Assembly (NCBI GenBank): GCA_023653785.1
Contig: JAMKCH010007122.1
Span: forward strand, 124,001 to 188,000
Direction of reading: 5' to 3'
Length of the DNA: 64,000 bases
Source of the DNA: Ophioderma brevispina
Lineage: Eukaryota > Echinodermata > Ophiuroidea > Amphilepidida > Ophiodermatidae
The notes under the pieces were generated by a model. It did no database searches, was not told the DNA's origin, and saw only the letters and a list, made by a program, of their open reading frames with translations. Each line of letters opens with the position of its first letter. The stretch's first letter is position 1. The translations under genes were made by a program, and so were the position numbers. Positions 24,130-37,367 of this stretch are shown one piece after another.

Positions 24130-26460
24130 CTCTTACTAAGTATGGCCGTTAACACCCGATCGGATATGGTGGTAGTGAGTGTTTTGTGAGATCGCTAGAG
24201 TAGCTTGGAGCGATGCTAGGAGTTGATAAGGAATCACGTCTTCTCAAATGCATTCTCTACCATCTGATATCTTGTTCGTAATGTTCGTGGAAAGAAAGAA
24301 CCACCCCAGAATCCGACTAGACTGACGGCACATCGTGGTACGTTGGCCAGGGAAAATGTGATAAAAAAGACGGGACATGCCGATACACGAGAATAGCCAC
24401 GAAAATCTATAGTTGTAAAATCAAATTAGTCAATTTTGTACAAAAATGGTGTTCGTCCGCGGCGGAGTGCCCATTGGCGTTTGTTTGGGCCATGCAGACT
24501 CACACATTAAAATGTTGCTTGTGGGGGGTTCGCCCACAAATTAGTCTACTCTCTAAATGACAAAAGAGCGAATTTCACTCTTTTAGAGTGATACAGGCCC
24601 ACTCTAAAAGAGTGAACTTTCACACCTTTCAAAGAATATTTTTAGGTCAAAATTTCCTCTTTATAATTAACAAAATGAATAAAATGATATCATTGTAAGT
24701 ATCAAGATAAAATTTGAGTCCCAAAAAAATTGTGCTTTGAAAGGTGTGGGAAATTTCACTCTTTTCAGAGTGGGCTTTGTAGTAGTGCCTTAAAAGAGTG
24801 AAATTCACTCTTTTGCATTTAGAGAGATATAAGACATCATTTTGACACATTTTGTTGTCTTATAAAGACCAATTTGTCAAATTGCACTAATTTCCTTTAC
24901 AGTTGACTTGCAACTTAACCGTTGTTTAAATTTTTTAAATTGACAAAAGTGCTTAATTTAACTGTAAAAACAAGGTTTGAGCGATATGACCAGGGTAGTG
25001 AAACAGCTAGTTGGTTAAAGATTGCGAGGTGTTAAAAAAATTTTTTAAACTTATACAACCTTGTTAAGACAACATGTTTATGCAAAAAACTAAAACAATG
25101 TTGTTTAAACTAAACAACGTTGTTTAAAACTTAAACAATAGCACTTCTCAACAACCCCGCCTTTTAACAGCCAAATTTTAAACAGATGTCAACAGTGTCT
25201 ATTCACTTGAAGAGGCCACTTTTTAGATGGGAGCATGTACTTTTCGCGTTATAAGCAATGTTTTTATATTGTAAGTTTCTTTTTTCTCGCAGAATTTGCC
25301 TTCTAGACATTACATATTTAGGCCGGACAGTTCAGTTGAGAGGGACATCACTTTTTTTTAAAATTTGATCATTTTGCACTTTACACAATCCAGTTTATAG
25401 TGTCTTTTCTGCAATTCATGCAAAGGGGTTCTGTTATAGGCTTCTACCGATTTACTTTGCCCTGAGAGGCAATATTTTGTTGTTTTAACGATTAGGTTTG
25501 AGAGATAATCATAATTTGGTTGATAATTATTGTTTCATTAAATTGGTCGGGCAGCATCATAAGCCCCCGGACCGTAATGAAACGCCCCCGACCGACCCGG
25601 GAAGTCGGAATCGGTTCGGACGGGAAAAATTTTCGGGTTTAGGGGCGTCCGCATGGTTCTATTTTGTCGGGTCTTTCTGTGTTAAACTGAGGCTTGATGT
25701 TAAGCCGTATATATGGAATTGGATGGGGGAGAATTGGAGCATAAGGGATCGTGTGAAATGTTGCTAGAGGAGGCATACAAGTAGGTGAAATGCGGCATAT
25801 GTTGAATTGGAATATTTGTCACATTATATGGACAGTGTTGCCATTAAAAATATATAGCATTTATAAAAACCATGTCGTTTGTCCTTGTGTGTCTCTTTAA
25901 TACGGCGTGACATTAGAATAGAATGTGTAGTGACCGGGAGTAAGGCAATCAAATTAACGTTAATGGGATTTGCGATGCCTAAGCAGTCAAAAAATGACAC
26001 GGAGGAGAGAAAGAGCAGGTGCTGCTATGTACATAGGAAATAAAATAATTATAGACAACACAGTTAAATATTGCGGTTAAAAAGTTAAAGGATTATCAGA
26101 CTTATGAGATAAGGCCTATAACGAACACGGGTTAGGGAAAGGGAAGGAGGTTAAAACGAAGGAAAATTCTGCACTCCGGGGAGTTTAAACGAATGACACA
26201 TGAAAACGAGTGGAAATTCATCTTTTTGAGTGATTTTCACTAGTGTGAGTGGAAATTGCGCTTTGAAAGTACAAAACACTCTTTTATACTTTTTGAGGAG
26301 GAGTGATTTTCACTTGTTTACATGTAGAGAGTGTTGGGAAATAGAATTGGTACCGGACCGGCAGAGGCAACAAACTTTGTTAAAAATATAGATGTTCGCG
26401 GTGTGAATAAGGACATTCGGGAACGGAGAACTATTCGTTGAAGAGATTCACATTATGTTG
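24130..26460 (+). repeat. Old direct duplication, copy 1
   Basis: Shares ordered blocks with 28030-30290. Examples are GAGTTGATA.GGAA then CCATCTGATA.CTTGTTC; TTTTCGCGTTATA then TGTAAGTT and CAGTTCAG; GTCGG.ATCGGTT near 25600; GATC.TGTGAAATG; GGCCTATAAC; and a GGAGAA..TTCGTTGA.GAGATTCA block near 26420. The copies are diverged, and a MITE at 24549-24826 lies inside this copy only. No gene is recognised. Confidence 0.55.
24549..24826. mobile_element. MITE with ACTCTTTT sub-terminal repeats
   Basis: A 278 bp near-palindrome beginning CTCTCTAAATG and ending in its inverse CATTTAGAGAG. Each arm carries repeated ACTCTTTT/AAAAGAGT pairs, so smaller hairpins sit inside the large one, followed by CACACCTTTCAAAG. 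TA lies just outside the left end and one base beyond the right end. Related motifs lie at 26190-26340. Confidence 0.7.
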
Positions 26461-26620
26461 GAAAGTGAAGCGCGAGCATATGCCGGAGGGGTTGTCATCA
26501 ACAGAGACTAACGAGAAACATCGAAGTGCCGAGTGTGCAACTTCGAAGATTTTATTTTTAACCGCTGTTTATACATGTACCTATATACAAAAAATAATTA
26601 CCCCTATAATGTATAGTGCT

Positions 26621-26877
26621 CTCCTTAAAAGTCCTTAGACTTATTTAAGTCTAACGAGCTGGAATAGTGACAAAACCTTTTTTGGACTTAACAAATTAAA
26701 TCCGTGAAAAGGTACTTAAAATAAGTCATTTTGACTTGAAAAATTAAACCTTTAAATGTAGTAAAAAAAGTTGATAAAATCATTTAAAGATTTATATTGA
26801 ACTAAAGGAATTGTTTTTAAATCCAACAGGTGTTGTCACTAATTCCAGTCACTTAGACTTAAAATAAATTTAAGGAA
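26621..26877. mobile_element. Short palindromic MITE
   Basis: The left arm CTCCTTAAAAG..ACTTATTTAAGTCTAA..GCTGGAATAGTGACAA is inverted at the right (TTGTCACTAATTCCAG..TTAGACTTAAAATAAATTTAAGG). It is about 257 bp and non-coding. Confidence 0.65.
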
Positions 26878-26885
26878 GTAGGAGA

Positions 26886-27190
26886 GTGGGCTGCAGTGGA
26901 ATGAATATCTGCGCTTCCAAAAGTAGAGTAGGTCATGTTAATGGCCCACATTATGGATGATTTGAGTTGGTTAGTGCGTTTAGGAGTTTAGGAGTTTCGC
27001 TAGGACTTTACTTTACCCTTATAGTTACGGTCAACCAGGTTATTCAACCAATCTTCACGCTTAAGCTTATTACTGATATCCAACATAAGTGGAAAAACTA
27101 GAAAAAATGTAAATAAATAAACAGTAGTTGAGGTAACTAAAATTATGTAGTGTATTGGATATGGTAAAAGACTGCCATAACAATATAGCA
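26886..27190 (+). repeat. 300 bp tandem duplication, unit 1
   Basis: Begins GTGGGCTGCAGTGGAATGAA and includes TTCCAAAAGTAG, TTCGCTAGGACTTTAC, TTACTGATATCCAACATAA and GGATATGGTAAAAGAC. The next 295 bp repeat it in order, with many one-base indels. A third partial copy starts near 28045. No gene is seen. Confidence 0.75.
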
Positions 27191-27485
27191 TGATATAGTG
27201 GGTTGCAGTAATGAATTATCTGCGTTCCAAAAGTAGGTCCGTTAATGCCCACCCCACATATGATGATTGAGGTGGGTGTAGTGCACTGCGCTTTAGGAGG
27301 TTCGCTAGGAACTTTACCCCTGTTAAATACGGTAACCCAGGTGATCAACAATCGTCCAAGACTTTATTACTGATATCCAACATAAAATTACAATTTGGAA
27401 ACAGTGAAAAAACGGTAAATAAACAGTAGTTGTAGTAGGTAACTAAAATATGTAGTGTTATTGGATATGGTAAAAGACGTGCATG
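27191..27485 (+). repeat. 300 bp tandem duplication, unit 2
   Basis: Same order of blocks as 26886-27190, ending GTTATTGGATATGGTAAAAG. The two units differ mainly by indels. Confidence 0.75.
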
Positions 27486-28029
27486 ATAAAGTCCCTGCAT
27501 GCTTCGACTTTCAGTAAGGTACTTGTCCTAAAATGTATCATTATGCGATTAAGTAATTGGTGATGTTATATATCTACATTACCATATTAAAAAGCGTGGT
27601 ACCCGTTTCAAATATTTTCTTCCCGGTTGTGTTTTGTTTTCAAAATTGCCTAAACATAACCTTTACAAATATGTGGTGATGTATGTAAATACATCGTTGT
27701 TATGATGTAGTGTGAGAAGATAGATGTATTAGTAACGATTTTATTTTAACATTGTTAAACAAGTGAAAAATGAACCTAATAATGTTTGAAGCTGAGATTC
27801 ACCGCCGTTATTTCAATCCCTTGCAATGGTTTAGCATTTTAATGGCCCGTTATTTTATGTTTGACAACGTTTGTGAGTCCCACCCAGCTGCCAGTTAAAC
27901 GAGGTTATTTACAGTTTTATTTTTTTTTAACAGTCGTATATACATCATTCATCATCATCAACGGTCGTCCGTGGACGGATGGAAGAAAACACTGGCTACA
28001 TGTCCGAACCAGATACGTACCTACAAAAA

Positions 28030-30290
28030 AAATAATACACCCTATAGTGGTGCAGTGTAATGAATTGTCTTCGCTTCCAAAAGTAGGTCGTTAATGCCCA
28101 GATATGGATTGATTCTGAGTTGGTTAGTGCGGGTTTAGAGTTCCTGAGCAGCCTGGAGTGATATGAGTTGATAGGGAAACACATCTTTAGTCCCCTATAT
28201 ACACGATATAGCTGAAAGTTCAATGCATGTTTTACCATCTGATACCTTGTTCCGTGGAAGGGGACCCCCCCCCCCCCCAGCTTCGACCATCTGCCTGCCC
28301 ACACCGTGAGTAAGTGGCATAGCAAGAAGATGGATAAAACAACGGATAATGCTCGATGCAGTGGGAGGCAATAGACGGAAGTCTCTCCAAAAAAAAAGCG
28401 TAGGCTATCTAGTCCGAGGGACACAAAGAAAGGTGACCCGATCAAGGTCGATTTTTAGTTATTTTTTTTTCCCTTACATGGAAGAATATCACCAAAAATA
28501 TTTATTACAAAGTTTTTGTTAACAAGGTCCAGCCTTTGGATAGTTAGAAGCAGAAAATGTACACTATATTGATTGGCCCCTAGAGCACAGTGTATAATGT
28601 CTTAGTAAATATCAATTTTGATAAAGTGTGGGTGTGTGTATGGGGGGGGGGGGGGGGGCGAGGTTTGTCGACCGGGTCACACACCTTTAACATGTTAAGG
28701 AAAATTAGATACACGAATAAGTCTTTTGAACTGGCGCTTTTGATGATGCGTTTTCGCGTTATACTCTTTTTGCATTCTGTAAGTTCCTTTTCATCATCGA
28801 CCAAATGCACTTTCGATTTCACAATACATTTATTAATAGGCCAAATAGTTCAGATGGAGGGTTCATTTTTTCGAGTAAGGCCAGTTCATGCAAAATTCAT
28901 CACTTCTGCAATTCATTCAAGGGGCCAGACCTATAGCCTTATCTTTGCTCTACTATTAATTAGGCATTTGACCCATGCAAGCGCAACAGCTCGTTCCTTG
29001 GACATGGGCCCATTCACGTCGACGACGGAAACCCGAATTTTGTGTTTTACAACGTTTTCGTTTTTTTTTGAGGGGTTGAGGGGGATTTGATGACACAATC
29101 ATAATGTTCGGTACTGTCTACTTTTTTCATGTACATTGGGTTCCGGTGCACCACCCGAGCCAACGATAGCCACCGGACAGTAAACACACGACAGCGAAAG
29201 GTGTATGCGCGATTCCCCGATTGGATATGTCGGGATCGGTTTCGGACCCGGGGAAATTCGGGTCACGAGTCGCCTGTAGGGTCTATCCAATATTAAAAAC
29301 TAAGAGTTTGAGGTCCAAGAGAACATTATTTGAAACGGGATATGCATGCGAATGCGAATTGGATGGCGAGCTTGGATATTATAGATCCTGTGAAATGTGT
29401 TATATAGCCTATAGACCTATAGGCCTACATACATGTATGAAGCAACCGACCATAACTTATGTCTATGCATGGAAGTAGAACAATTGTCCACGTTATTTGA
29501 CCACCGTTGCCCATTTAAAAAAATCAATTTACCCTCGTGTATCTAATACGCTTAGCATTGGTTTATGTACTCGAGAGTAAGACGGTCAAATTAATGAGCG
29601 AGCATGTAGAAGGGGAGAGGCGCCTGATGGAAGGGGTCTTGAGCCTACCTTATGGGATCGGATAACTGGCAGCAACACAAAATGATACAAAGGGGCGTGA
29701 AAGAGGCATGTGATGAGAAAATTAAAGTGAAATAAACGTGAGTGAAACTATATAGACAAACAGTAAGTACTGGGTGAAATAAGATAAAGGGGTAAAGTAT
29801 GGATGAAATACATTGAGGGAGCAAGATTAAGGCAAGCAATTTAACCAAAAAACCGAGCTGAGGCTTTCTGACAACTTGTGGTAGGCCTATAACACATACG
29901 CACGGGTTTAATAGGAAAAGGGAACTGTATGGAAAAGTTTGAAAAAAAGAGACTATACTGGGAGAAATATCCTGATTGGTAAACATCCAGGTGGAGAGTG
30001 CGAATGATGAAATAGTAGCCTAGAAAAAAATATATGTGGGGTATGTTGGGAATATTAATTGGCACTTGTACCAGCACGGATACTAGACAACTTGTTCACG
30101 GTTACACTCTTTTAAAAGAAGTGTACCGATATTTCAATTTTTTTCGATTTGATGTGATGCCTATATTTTAGTAGTTTGTCGTTCGGGAATGTCCCACCAA
30201 ACAAAAACATTTCAAAAATAATGGTGCGTGGTGACATATAAAGGGGAGATTTATGGGAAAACGGAGAATTCCGTTGACGAGATTCAACAT
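28030..30290 (+). repeat. Old direct duplication, copy 2
   Basis: Diverged partner of 24130-26460. It opens with a partial third copy of the 300 bp unit (28045-28140). It carries a C-run near 28265 and a G-run near 28640. No gene is recognised; short frames do not correspond between the two copies, which argues against coding. Confidence 0.55.
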
Positions 30291-30736
30291 CTCCTTAAAG
30301 AATTTTGTTACCAAAAATAGTGTTCAAGGGGTCTGTTTTGGTGGCCATCTATCTTGCATTTTAAGTGGCCATAATCATACAAAGTGAGTCAATTTAGTTC
30401 ATTACCTTTCTGGATGTTGCATGCTCATACCAACAACTTAATTCCAAAATTTTCGCGTAAGATCCATGGATTTGAAAGACGCCTGGCCCCGGTTGTTTCA
30501 GAATAGGATTCAAAAGTTTCAATCACATTTTTCACCCATATCTCTGCTGAATATCACAAATATGCCTATAAGTAAATATATTTTCTGATTCCTTATGATG
30601 AGGAATCATTGAGATATTTACTAACTAAATTCGAATCAATTCATCTGACTGATCTCTTTAGACCAAAGATGGCCACCAAACGGACCACTTGGGACACTAT
30701 TTGATTTGGTTATCAACTCAAAATTCTTTAAAAAAT
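30291..30736. mobile_element. MITE with about 60 bp inverted ends
   Basis: The left TTAAAGAATTTTG, then AATAGTGTTC, GGTC and TTTTGGTGGCCATCT is inverted at the right (AGATGGCCACCAAAC, GGACACTATTTG, CAAAATTCTTTAA). The centre is non-coding. It lies at the end of the duplicated block that closes at about 30290. Confidence 0.7.
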
Positions 30737-32329
30737 CATGTTAGGATTTAGTTAAGGGAGGAGTGCAAGGGAAACCTATGTATCTGCTAGACTAAAAAGA
30801 CACTATCAGATGCAGACATTTGAAGGAAAGCTTAAAAGTGTATTCAAAATATTTGGAAAAGAAAAAAATATATTTGTTACCTTTGTCCAATTGGAGAGAA
30901 TTGACAGAAAGGAGAACAACGGCATGGTTCAAAGATAAGATCGCCATTCAGTTACGGTGCTAGTAATAATAGTAGTTATTGTATGTGTCAGTATGGACAG
31001 TATATGACTTATATATTAGATTTTGTCTCTTATTAGGTTGCTTCTGGCTTATCATTGCAGGATATATTAGGGCACCTGTACTGGTTTACAGGCGTGCAAA
31101 TATCTTTTAATGATTTTTTCAGATTTTCTGATTAGTCAATTACAGTGCATGCAGTATGAATTAACGGATGGATTTTTTTATTCATAATATTATTGTTATA
31201 TCACTATATAATGTAGTTGCTTATTTGATCAAACATTAACTGTGTCATATAGCTTCTTTACATTTATCATGTATCAACTATATGATCATGATTTATTGTT
31301 ATTTATTGTCTAAAATATTTGGGTATTGATGATTATTGTTATTATTAGTCTAAAAATACTTGGGTATTGTATCCTTTATGACTTTGTATCATAATTATTG
31401 TAAACTGTTCTGAATAAAGAATAAAGTTAAAATTGAATCTGAAAAAAGTTACACCATCCATGCCAGAGTTTTGTTTGTGCTTACTCAGAGCACACACGGC
31501 GCGGCGACAAGGTATGAATGAAAAGGGTCACCACGGGCGCCGGTAATGATCCCGGAAAAATACCCGAAAATACCGTGCTACAGTAAACAGTGCGATACGG
31601 GATGCCCATTTATTTTTGTAAACGCCTGGTAAAAAAACCTACACGTTCAATATAAACGAACGCGATCCCGTCATACGTTCGTTCCCTATTTGAACGTGAT
31701 CTGCATGAGTGGTTTCCTATTGTCATCCACGCTCAATCACCCTCACAGGCCAAACGAAACGCGTTTCTTTTCGAGTTCAATACGCCTGGGAAACTCGTAT
31801 AGATACCTGAAATCTTTGAGTCAGTATCTAAGGAAAGTTTGGGTAATGGAGGGCGAGCTACTAAATTTGTTCACAACCCACAATAGACAAAAAATATTGC
31901 AACAGAAGGGGAAAAATCAAAACACCAAATTATTTCACTATTGTACCAGCGATTCTGAACCACATTATGACGTTATTGTGATTGCAAGAGGGTTGTAAGG
32001 AAAAAGCATTTGATTGAGTGCCATGTTCCTAATTATGGCCGGATAAGACGGGCGGGCGATCGATAATTACCGATTGAACCCAGAAGGTATTATTATACGA
32101 CATTCGGGACGCCACAAATGAATGAACCAAAATTCCGCCCTAATTGAATTGTAGGGTTTGTTTGGGGTTACTACTAAATGTTTACGCCGGAAAAGTGTGG
32201 TGCTTGGTGGACTGGAAAATAAGAAGAAAACGCACGCGGTCTGTATAAACAGGGTCGGAATGTTTATGTTTGATCTATATAGACATTGTACCATCCAGGT
32301 TCCAGCCACATATTCACTAGTAGTTTAAT
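30737..32329. other. No gene recognised
   Basis: AT-rich sequence. A poly(A) signal-like AATAAAG near 31414-31430 follows a low-complexity ATTATTG region. The 102-codon frame at 31690-31998 has no motif. Confidence 0.4.
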
Positions 32330-32591
32330 AAAGCGGCACTGGCACATTTTCATAAATATGAAATTTCTTCAATTGCTCTCAAATGGATAGACTAACATCG
32401 GAAGAAGAACCAGAGGATCATTTTTACACATAAAATAAACATACACAAAAGACAGATAGGAAGGTAATAAGAGGAAAAGACATCAAGGTTAATTGGTAAA
32501 TTTGTAGGCTAACTTTTAAGTTTGCCATACTTTATCAAAACAAATGGTAATAAATGAATAACTAGACTCGTACTCACTGATATTAAAAACC
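32330..32591 (+). repeat. Left flank of insertion, paralogous to 51105-51360
   Basis: ATGAAATTTCTTCAATTGCT, TTTTACACATAAAA and GACTCGTACTCACTG recur in order near 51115-51350. There the sequence runs on directly into the counterpart of 37952-38225. This segment is therefore the left half of a duplicated locus. Confidence 0.75.
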
Positions 32592-32747
32592 CAGTACCGC
32601 CGAGAGGGGGGGGGGCAAAGGGGTAATTGACCCCGGGCCAGGAGTGGTCCCTAGAGGCCCGGGTCCTAGGGGCCCGTATAAACAAAAAAGTTCATGGCCC
32701 CCGTGCGGTTGTGGACAAAATCAGAGAGGAGGAGGAAAATGCACAGA

Positions 32748-33440
32748 TCTCCGATGCGTGGGATCTGTGGAACCAAGTTTTCTTCTCACTGTATGCAGCA
32801 GCACGGTACACATTAGGGATTTGTAAGCTCAGTGCTTTCCTAATTGACACCATGGTTCTGATCCTTTCCCCTTATTTGTCTCGCCGTTGCTGCATTGCAG
32901 GGATTGAATTCTTTGAAATCACCCATTATCAATGACATATATAATTTCTAGTCTTTGGTAACTGTATTTTATAATTTGGTCATATCGCCTTGTTATAATA
33001 TTGTTACAATTTTCTGATACTCGTGTGGTAAGCAGCCTATATTTTGCCCTATCACGTTTATTTGAGTGCGTTATCCATTTATTTCAATGCAGTTGGGTTT
33101 GTAGCTAATATTTTCACATTGTGTACTCTATTTGCTTGTTTTAAAGTTACAAATTAATGCCCACCTGATATCTGAAGCGTGGGATCTGCTGGAACAAGAT
33201 TTTCTCCTGTAGGCAGAACCAGTACTTTAAATGCGATTTTAAGCCCGTGTCTTATGCCTGGGTTTTTTCTTGCTGAATATGTGCATACAGAGATTGAATT
33301 CTCTTGACACCACACTGTATATGACCTTATAAATTACAATGTATTATTGTTCTATATAAATTCCAAACTCCATTGTGTCACCCCTTGGGATAATTTTGCC
33401 AAATCATCATTCGCCATAATTATTTATTCTGACTACTTTA
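32748..33440 (+). repeat. Two tandem diverged units upstream of RT element
   Basis: GCGTGGGATCTG.GGAACAAG, GGGATTGAATTCTTTGA and TTTGGTAACTGTATTTTATA (32748-33010) recur in the same order at 33164-33440. They may be repeated 5' untranslated units of the nested retrotransposon, which starts coding at about 33870. Confidence 0.55.
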
Positions 33441-33759
33441 AGTCTGTGGTAACCTCCTTTGTATAAGTTTGGCATATCTTTCAGTTATAATAATTTGGTC
33501 CAAGTGTTAATTTCATTGGCACATAGCTTTGCCCACATTGTATCGCTACTCGTTTATGTTTTTAATTCTCAAACACCCCAGGGTTTTTTTTTTTGTATTA
33601 CTTTTTTTTTCTTCAATTATTGTATTTAGTTTATATTTTTTTTTGGACTTAAATTTCTTGATTTGGTGTATTATTTATTAGATTGTGTGTATGTGTTTCG
33701 TAATGTGTTTTGTAATGACCGACCCTTTACATAATTTTAACGTTTAAACCCATTTGCCT

Positions 33760-36700
33760 TTGACAGCTCTAGTTCCTTCGAAAGACCCCTTTGATGAAAC
33801 TGATGTTAGCCATTCCAATAATAGCCCTGCAGGTACTATAACCAAGTTTGATCAACATACCCACCCATGAACCTAAAATTAGTAATTCCAACCTATCTTT
33901 ATTCCATTCAAACATTAGAAGTCTTAATAAACATTCCACTGATATTGAAAACTTCTTATCTTTATTTCATCAACATTTGACATATTGGTTTTTCCGAAAA
34001 CCTTGTTCACACCCGATATTATGGCGTCATTAAATGATATTGGTGAATTTGCAATTGAGAATTGTATTATGCGGGATCGGGAGGAGGTTGCGTGTCTTTT
34101 ATGTCATTAACATCAACATAAATTATAGGCAACCGTCACCGCCCCGACCTTCGCTAAACATTTCTGAATTGTGATTCTCTCTTTGTCGAAATTACACATA
34201 ATTCTACTAACATTATTGTTGGTGTATTTATAAACCTGATATGTCATTCAATGACTTCCAGTTGCAATTCGATAGAATTCTGAATACAATATCCAATGAA
34301 AAAAAGAAATTGTTATATTATGGTGATTATAACCTTGAGCTTGTGACACACAACACCGTCTAAATCAGAGGTTTTATCAACTTGTTTTATTCGCATGATT
34401 TTATCCCCTGCATTGACCGTCCAACCAGGATTAGGCCTGCCAAATATGGTAAAATTGACTGCACTCTTTTGGACAAACTTTTTAACCAATGACTTAACAC
34501 TCAATCCTAGTTCAGGTGTTTTATCACAGACCTCTCACGATCATTACCCCATCTCTTACTCAACACAAACATAGCCAACAACACCATCTACAACCGTTTA
34601 ACCAGAGTGTCACGTCAACTAAAGGCCAAATAACATCAAAGGTCTGAAAAATACGCTCTCTCTTATTGACTGGCAATATGTAAAAGACAATCCCGATCCT
34701 GACTTAGCCGACAATGAATTTAACAATAATTTACAGAACTCTTCAATAATCCCTGTCCTGTTCAAACGCAACATATAATTTCTAGACGCAACTCACCTAC
34801 AAAACCTGATTACCAAAGGCCTAATTCTCACTTAAACAAAGGAATCAATTGTATAAACCTCTATCTCTAAAACCGACACCTAACAAAACTGAAATATTCA
34901 CTCACCGCAATCAACTTAATCAATTTACTTCGCCTCAGTAAAAAAATCATACATAACAATAAAATTGAAATAAATAAAAACAACACTAAAAGTGTGGCAA
35001 GGCTAACATACACCACCTTTATCATCTTTTAATTATCCAAAAAGCATGTTTATTTATCCCACTTCTGCTGCTGAAATTGACAAAATATCATCAAAGTTGA
35101 AAAACAGCAACGGCATTGCCGCTAGATGGCAATCATTACATCTTCTTAAGCAATAATTCCCTCTACGATCAATGATGTCCTTGCCCACATTTTAATCACT
35201 CTTTCTCAACTGGCATTGTCCCATCCTTATTGAAAGAGCTATGTTATACCTGTATTCAAACTGGAGATAGCCGATTTTACAAATTACAAGACCGATTTCC
35301 ATCCTTCCAAGCTATCTCAACTCCTGAAAAGATTGTGTACAATCGTATTTTTGACTTCATAACACCCGTCACATAATATCTCACATCCCACCAATTTGGC
35401 TTTTAGGCTAAGCGATCGACTCCATGGCAATCAAGAGCTTTACTTAACTAACTATACTGCAACATGCCAAAAATCTTGGACCAGAAACTTCATACTATAG
35501 GCATTTTTCTTGATTTAAGTAAGGCCTGTGATACCATAAATCCTGATATTTTACTTCAAAACGTACATCTATGGTATAGAGGCCTTGCCAACAGTTGGAT
35601 ACAAATACTCCTCTCTGGCAGGAAACAAAGGAGTTCATTTAACAACATCTTATCTGAAACAGCAATTCTATGTGAGTTCCGCAGGGGTCTATCTGGACCC
35701 CTATATTCTTATTATAATATTAATGACCTCCATCATTCTCAAAATACCCGATTTATTTTATTTGCTGAACGACACAAACCATTGTATTTTCACACCATGC
35801 ACCTAAACTTGGACACAATTATAAACAACTGAATTAATTAGCAGTCAATTGGTTTAAACAATAAGTTTATCTCGCAACATAAAAAAATAATTACATCATT
35901 TAAAAATAAGCCATAATAACAAGAACAATTACGCCTAAGCTTTAAATTGATAATACACTAATTCAGCAGTAGATACTACTAATTTCTAGGCTACTTTTTG
36001 ATCAAACCAATTAAACATGGACTTCTAAACCCGCACATGATTCGAAAATATGTCTGAATAAATGGTATAATACGTAGGTTCGACCAGTTCCTCCCACCTG
36101 AGTCATGAAAACATTGTAACAATTCTCTTGTTCACGACTTATTTTTTTCTTATGGGGCAATGATCATGGGCCGATTCCAAAATGCCGATCTTGACTCGCT
36201 CTTTTTACTTTTACTCTTTCAAAAAAGAATTATTAGAACATGCACTAACTCTATTTGGCTTGCTTCATACGACCCCCCCTTTTTTCATCACTCAAAACTC
36301 TGAAGATTTATGATATCTACAAACTACAGCTTGCATCTTTTATGTTCCGTTTCCATCATGGATCTCCTCCCCAACTGACCTCAGTCCTGACGACGTTTTT
36401 TAACTTGACAACCCCTCTCATCACTATAATACAAGATATGGCCAAGACTTTTTTCAATCCAGAAAACAAACATGTTTTTGCCAGGAACAACCCCCTAGTC
36501 TCAAGCCCCTCTACTTTGGAAAACTACCTGCTCACCTTAAAAATTCTCCGTCCTTTGCATCATTTAAAACTAACTTTTAAAAAATACACTCGCAGTTTCT
36601 ATAACAATGACCTCTCTCCTTAACTTCATTCTTGCATTCACTTTGCTTATTTTATTGAAATAGGAAATATACCAGTCGGTCTGTTCTCGTTTGTCTTGTT

Positions 36701-37136
36701 CGTCCTGTCAGTCATTTGTTTGATAAATTAGTCAGTACAAAATTGTCATTTGTCCACCCTGTTTTTTTTCATGGTTGTTTATAATAGTACACGGTTTTAT
36801 TGCCTGTTTTAAATCCAGGACTTTCCCAATTGTAATTAAGCTTAACAAGTTCAATTATTATTAATATTTATTTTAAAAATGCATTCACATGTTCTTTTCT
36901 TTTTGTATTTTTTAATTTCATAGTAGTAATTGAGCTCCTGATAAATGATTTGTACATACAATCTATGTTGTACCTTTGGAATTCAGGGCACTGCAACTCC
37001 ACGCTATGCGTTAGCAGTGGGTCGGGGTCTCGTCATATTCGCCATTATTGCGTATCGTGCATAATTTATTGTATATGTTTGTAAGTATTTTTTTTATGTT
37101 TGAGAATGAAATAAATTTGATTGATTGATTGATTGA
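33760..37136 (+). pseudogene. CR1/L2-like non-LTR retrotransposon, broken
   Basis: Decayed element with an apurinic-type endonuclease followed by RT. The endonuclease shows LSLFHSNIRSLNKH (about 33895) and the catalytic GDYNLELV block (about 34325). The RT entry block lies near 35090-35110 (KLKNSNGIA). The RT core has GIFLDLSKACDTINPDILL (about 35500), WIQILLSGRKQ and RRGLSGPLYSYYNINDL, where PQGS is expected. FILFAE then stands where FADDT is usual, so the catalytic aspartates are lost to frameshift. The C-terminal helical tail is at 36255-36623 (LKIYDIYKLQLASFMFRFHHG). The 3' end is AATAAATTTGATTGATTGATTGA, a short tandem tail as in this group. There are many stops. It lies inside the 32592-37951 insertion. 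Confidence 0.85.
37117..37136 (+). repeat. (TTGA)n retrotransposon tail
   Basis: About four copies of TTGA directly after AATAAA mark the 3' end of the nested retrotransposon. Confidence 0.7.
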
Positions 37137-37140
37137 AAAG

Positions 37141-37199
37141 TGAGAGAGAGAGGGATGGAGAGAGAGAGAGAGAGAGAAAGAAAGAGAGAGAGAGAGAGC
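37141..37199. repeat. (GA)n microsatellite
   Basis: GA dinucleotide run with interruptions, immediately after the retrotransposon tail. Confidence 0.85.
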
Positions 37200-37367
37200 A
37201 TTGACGGATACAGGGGGCCCGTTTCCCTTCCTGCGACAATGATACCTTTCTTACGTTGAGAAAATACTCTGTAACCCACGAAATTTCCTTCTTTTTTTCG
37301 CGCTATGCGCGGTTAATAAATTGAGTGCAGGGCTTCTCTTGGTTTGAGAAATTTCACAAAAACAATT

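Noticed and set aside
28590..29090. 166-codon plus-strand gene
   Set aside because: The frame starts with residues encoded by a G-run and lies in a duplicated block whose partner has no matching frame.
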